64,000 nucleotides of DNA from NCBI RefSeq assembly GCF_902729405.1, contig NZ_LR746496.1, positions 2,356,001-2,420,000 of the forward strand, given 5' to 3'. This document shows positions 61,392 through 64,000 of the stretch, one piece after another (position 1 is the first letter of the stretch; every line of letters begins with the position of its first letter). This stretch comes from Acididesulfobacillus acetoxydans (lineage in GTDB: Bacteria > Bacillota > Desulfitobacteriia > Desulfitobacteriales > Desulfitobacteriaceae). The position numbers and the translations under genes were made by a program. Below the pieces are notes generated by a model. That model had not been told where the DNA came from. It did no database searches and saw nothing but the letters and a program-made list of their open reading frames with translations.

Positions 61392-61407
61392 ATGGGTTCA
61401 AAAAAGA

Positions 61408-61492
61408 TGTCCGAAGCCTGTGGAAGGTCAGACGACATTTCGTGGCTGCCTGCTTCGGACATCGAGCCCGGGGCCTCGGGTCCCGGGCACTG
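61408..61492 (+). terminator. Two hairpins after selenoprotein 2
   Basis: GATGTCCGAAGC (61408) pairs with GCTTCGGACATC (about 61457-61468), and GAGCCCGGG...CCCGGGC follows directly. They probably end the selenoprotein transcript. The T tract is absent. Confidence 0.5.
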
Positions 61493-61591
61493 ACCTGGGG
61501 CGGTGAGTCTCATCTGCCGCTTCCGTCAGGGCGGTCCTGAGATGCGATTCGGTACAAACGGGATGGACGCGACGAGGTGTGATAAAAGAGG

Positions 61592-62356
61592 ATGGACGCG
61601 ACGAGGGAAAGAGCCATTTGGTTGCCCCGGCAGAGAGTAGACCTTTCTTTGGCAGCGGAGTCGGCTTGGATGGAGAAGGTTCGGGAGAGCGGTCAAGCGA
61701 GGCTCTTGCTCTGGCAAGCAGGCTTTCCCGCAGTTGTTCTCGGCCGTTCCCAAGTCATGGAGAAGGAGGTCTATGAGGAGGAATGCCGCGTTCGCGGCGT
61801 TCCTGTTTTAAGGCGGGCGAGCGGGGGTGGGGCAGTTTTTCAGATGCCCGGGGTGTTTAATTATTCCTTGATCCTGCCGGAAAAGAGCAGACTGAGTATC
61901 CGGGGCGGATTCCGTCTGGGAACAGGGCTTATCCAAGATGTGCTAAGACGTTTGGGGCTGGAGAGTGCGCTGCAGGGAGTGTCCGATGTCACGGTCGGGG
62001 GGCGCAAGATTTCAGGCAATGCTGTGGCCCAGGTCAACCGAGTTCTCCTCGTGCATGGCACTTTGCTGGCCGAAATGGATATGTCTCTGCTGGAGGCCTG
62101 TCTGCGCCGCCCCAGCCGTGAACCCGATTACAGGAAAGGCCGCAGTCATCGCGAGTTTTTAACGACTTTGACCGCTCTGCGCGGATGGGGTGGAGACTTA
62201 CGGAAGTCTGCCGCTCCGGATTCATGGAAGCGTGCCATCCCGTATGAGGTGCCTACCGGCGCTTTTACGGTTGCAGGCAGCCACCTTCTTTCGCAGTTGG
62301 GGCAGCATTGTTCTGCATCAGCCGTGTCTGCGTTCAAGGATGTGTCGGTGGTCTAA
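61592..62356 (+). CDS. Lipoate-protein ligase A-like protein
   Basis: 254-aa member of the lipoyl/biotinyl ligase and transferase fold. The signature RRASGGGAVFQMPGVFNYSLI (residues 74-94) and the lysine motif VGGRKISGNAVAQ (K139) are present; the usual His after GGGAV is Gln. The C-terminal accessory domain of classical LplA is missing. It probably attaches or transfers lipoate (or octanoate) to a protein such as the GcvH-like domain at 49107. The start is uncertain: the ribosome site is close, and the sequence GGATGGACGCGACGAGG is duplicated just upstream (61558 and 61589). Confidence 0.82.
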   Translation: MDATRERAIWLPRQRVDLSLAAESAWMEKVRESGQARLLLWQAGFPAVVLGRSQVMEKEVYEEECRVRGVPVLRRASGGGAVFQMPGVFNYSLILPEKSRLSIRGGFRLGTGLIQDVLRRLGLESALQGVSDVTVGGRKISGNAVAQVNRVLLVHGTLLAEMDMSLLEACLRRPSREPDYRKGRSHREFLTTLTALRGWGGDLRKSAAPDSWKRAIPYEVPTGAFTVAGSHLLSQLGQHCSASAVSAFKDVSVV

Positions 62357-62469
62357 AAGTTCGGCTAATGATGACCAAGAGGCGGCTTTTCTCGCTTTTC
62401 CCCCTAGGCATGGACTATGATTTATGTTATATTTTAACTAGACAATTAAATATGTGGAATGAGTGATTC

Positions 62470-62645
62470 TTCCCTGAGGGGAAGAGTTGAAAAGGGAAGC
62501 CAGTACAAGCTGGCGCGGTGCCCGCCACTGTGGAAGGGAGTCAACTCACAGAGTGTCACTGGGTGTTATGCCTGGGAAGACGTGCGTTGATGATGAACTT
62601 GAGTCAGGAGACCTGCTTATTCCAAAATGCCGAGAAACCTACGGG
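62470..62645 (+). promoter_or_regulatory. Cobalamin riboswitch
   Basis: Leader with the conserved cobalamin-aptamer segments: GGGAAGCCAGT... GGTGCCCGCCACTGT near 62497-62532 and the B12 box GAGTCAGGAGACCTGCTT at 62601-62618. It stands before the cobalt transport genes and a terminator, so B12 should switch off cbiMNQ. Confidence 0.92.
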
Positions 62646-62708
62646 ATGTTAGGGAGGGGAGGCCTGTGTTTATGGTACTGATACCGAATACCGGTTAGAA
62701 CTTTACTT

Positions 62709-62735
62709 ACCCTTCTGTTGGAGAAGGGTTTTTTT
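62709..62735 (+). terminator. Riboswitch-controlled terminator
   Basis: ACCCTTCT-GTTGG-AGAAGGGT followed by seven T, between the aptamer and cbiM. Confidence 0.88.
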
Positions 62736-62767
62736 GTTGTCAAAGTTTTTTTGGAGGAGGCGTTTCA

Positions 62768-63463
62768 ATGCACATAGAAGATGGTATTCTTTCCCCCCAA
62801 GCCTGGGGCGCCTGGTATGGAGTGACAACTCTGTTTATCATACCGGGCATCCGTGAGATCAAAAATAGAGTGAAGGAAAATCTGGCTTACAAGCCGTTCT
62901 TGGCGATGACCGGCGTAGCCGTCTTTGTCATTTCCGCCATGCACTTACCTGTGCCGGTGACCGGTTCCTGTTCCCATCCTTGCGGCACACCCTTGGCGGC
63001 GATTATTGTGGGGCCTTTTGCGACAGCGGTGATTTCTGCTATTGTGCTCTTTTTTCAGGCGATCTTCTTGGGGCACGGAGGCATTACGACGATCGGGGCT
63101 AATGATTTTTCCATGGGGATCGTAGGCGGGATTTCTGGGTACCTAAGCTGGAAGATTTTGCGGGGCCTGCGCAGTCCCATCTGGCTGGCGGCCGGGGTTG
63201 CCGGTTTTGTCGGGGATTTGATGACTTACTTAACAAGTTCCTTTGAACTGGCGCTGAGCCTGCACGGCCATGTTCCCCTGCTCAAGCAATGGATGATCTT
63301 CTTTATGGGCTACGGCCCGACCCAGTTCCCCCTGGCCATTGCCGAGGCGGTTTTTACCGCAGCGGTATTACAGGTTATGGTCAATCGCCGGCCCGACTTA
63401 TTGCCGGGCGTTTTAAGAAAAGAAAGCCGCAAGGAGGAAAAAAGCGATGCCGTCCGCGTCTAA
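62768..63463 (+). CDS. cbiM: Cobalt ECF transporter S component CbiM
   Basis: 231-aa membrane protein; the N-terminal MHIEDGILSP is the Co(II)-binding start (Met1-His2) of CbiM, and later SHPCGTPLAAIIVGP and GANDFSMGIVGG are family segments. ATG follows GGAGGAGGC. Controlled by the upstream cobalamin riboswitch; works with the next genes to bring in cobalt for B12 synthesis, which corrinoid enzymes of anaerobes need. Confidence 0.95.
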   Translation: MHIEDGILSPQAWGAWYGVTTLFIIPGIREIKNRVKENLAYKPFLAMTGVAVFVISAMHLPVPVTGSCSHPCGTPLAAIIVGPFATAVISAIVLFFQAIFLGHGGITTIGANDFSMGIVGGISGYLSWKILRGLRSPIWLAAGVAGFVGDLMTYLTSSFELALSLHGHVPLLKQWMIFFMGYGPTQFPLAIAEAVFTAAVLQVMVNRRPDLLPGVLRKESRKEEKSDAVRV

Positions 63464-63857
63464 CCCGCCTAATTCCGAGATGACCCCGACAGGGGTTCAC
63501 CGTCCGGGTTCCCAGACCAATTCGGGTTCTGAGATCAATCCGGGCTCCGAGATCAAATGGTTCGATTCTTTTACCAAGGCCATGCTCGCCGTCATGTTTG
63601 TGCTCTTGCTTTTCATTTTTGGAGCGGGCAAGTATATGGACAGCCATAAAATGTCCGGGGGCGGAACCGACGATGTGGTCAACAATTTGGCGTCCGCCGT
63701 CTCACATACTGAGCATCATCCCTTTGTCGACCTGCCCGGGGACGCTCAGGTCGGGGCTTTTTCCGTGGCCAACTTTTTTGCCGGACTGATCGTCGGTCAC
63801 CACTGGGAGAAGTTGTTCGGGAAACCCAAGCGTGATCAAGAAGAGCCCGAGGTGTAA
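63447..63857 (+). CDS. CbiN-like cobalt transporter component
   Basis: 136-aa protein, overlapping cbiM by 17 bases behind AAGGAGG. After a polar Ser/Pro/Gly-rich N-terminus of about 40 residues come two membrane helices (AMLAVMFVLLLFIFGAGKYM and GAFSVANFFAGLIVGHHW) with a loop between. The position equals that of cbiN, but the sequence is not a plain CbiN and looks closer to the PDGLE-type alternative. Accessory role in cobalt uptake is inferred from location. Confidence 0.7.
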   Translation: MPSASNPPNSEMTPTGVHRPGSQTNSGSEINPGSEIKWFDSFTKAMLAVMFVLLLFIFGAGKYMDSHKMSGGGTDDVVNNLASAVSHTEHHPFVDLPGDAQVGAFSVANFFAGLIVGHHWEKLFGKPKRDQEEPEV

Positions 63858-63862
63858 GAAGT

Positions 63863-64000
63863 ATGGAATTAGCGGTTCTGGATAAAATCGCTGCCGCCGA
63901 CAGTCCCATGCACCGTTGGGACGGCAGAGTGAAGACGGTCTTGTACCTCCTGGCCATCATCGTGGCGACGGTTCTCACGCGTTGGTATCTGGTGGCGGGT
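63863..64000 (+). CDS. cbiQ: CbiQ, energy-coupling T component (partial)
   Basis: The first 46 codons of a gene cut by the window end: MELAVLDKIAAADSPMHRWD followed by GRVKTVLYLLAIIVATVLT, the typical start of CbiQ (helical transmembrane T component). It begins six bases after the CbiN-like gene and is surely part of the cobalt operon. Confidence 0.85.
   Translation, partial: MELAVLDKIAAADSPMHRWDGRVKTVLYLLAIIVATVLTRWYLVAG

Noticed and set aside
62487-62681. A 64-codon frame read as a gene
   Set aside because: It lies wholly inside the cobalamin riboswitch.

Overview
The window looks like a chromosome segment of a strictly anaerobic, low-oxygen Firmicute of the Desulfitobacterium/Desulfosporosinus type. 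This rests on family-level evidence read by eye: Gram-positive lipoproteins and SH3b domains, strong AGGAGG ribosome sites, many ArsR regulators, FmdE, DGC-domain and HdrA-like proteins, cobalt uptake under a cobalamin riboswitch, and selenocysteine decoding. No rRNA, tRNA or CRISPR array was seen. The species is not certain.

Layout. 0-5 kb: a decayed PIN-domain gene, a small protein, topoisomerase III and an aminotransferase. 4.7-11.9 kb: an alpha-glucoside operon (LacI regulator, two copies of a palindromic operator, MalE/MalF/MalG-type ABC importer, GH31 alpha-glucosidase). 12-18 kb: panD, a methyltransferase, a MupG fragment and a very large double 5'-nucleotidase with SH3b cell-wall domains. 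18.4-25.4 kb: a nucleoside salvage cluster (LacI regulator, deoD, BMP lipoprotein, ABC ATPase, two permeases).

25.4-61.4 kb is accessory and heavily rearranged. It carries ChrA, ArsR regulators, DUF169, an IS1634-like element with a preserved empty site, two copies of an FmdE module (long leader, FmdE gene, terminator, TSUP permease), a VapBC-type pair, an arsenic island (ArsR, ArsP-type permease, thioredoxin-like protein, ArsR, ArsM, Acr3) and a selenium/sulfur cluster (Se/S-carrier-like protein, cysteine desulfurase, HesB-like selenoprotein). Next to that lies a compact operon encoding an HdrA N-terminal-like protein, a ferredoxin, a DGC-GcvH fusion and two more DGC proteins. A second HesB-like selenoprotein lies 13 kb away beside a lipoate-protein-ligase homologue. 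Truncated pieces of chrA, csd, gdh, arsR, fmdE, a carboxymuconolactone-decarboxylase-like gene, a methyltransferase and a ModA-like gene are scattered between the intact genes. 61.6-64 kb: the ligase, a cobalamin riboswitch and cbiMN(Q).

The best candidate for an undescribed system is the 48.4-50.9 kb operon with the two selenoprotein loci and the ligase. Its genes suggest a lipoyl-carrier-based thiol, persulfide, selenide or arsenite chemistry that uses DGC proteins and an HdrA/ferredoxin electron route. The parts are visible in the sequence; the function is inference. The second candidate is the pair of structured FmdE leaders. All start choices, promoters and family names come from reading the sequence without database searches.
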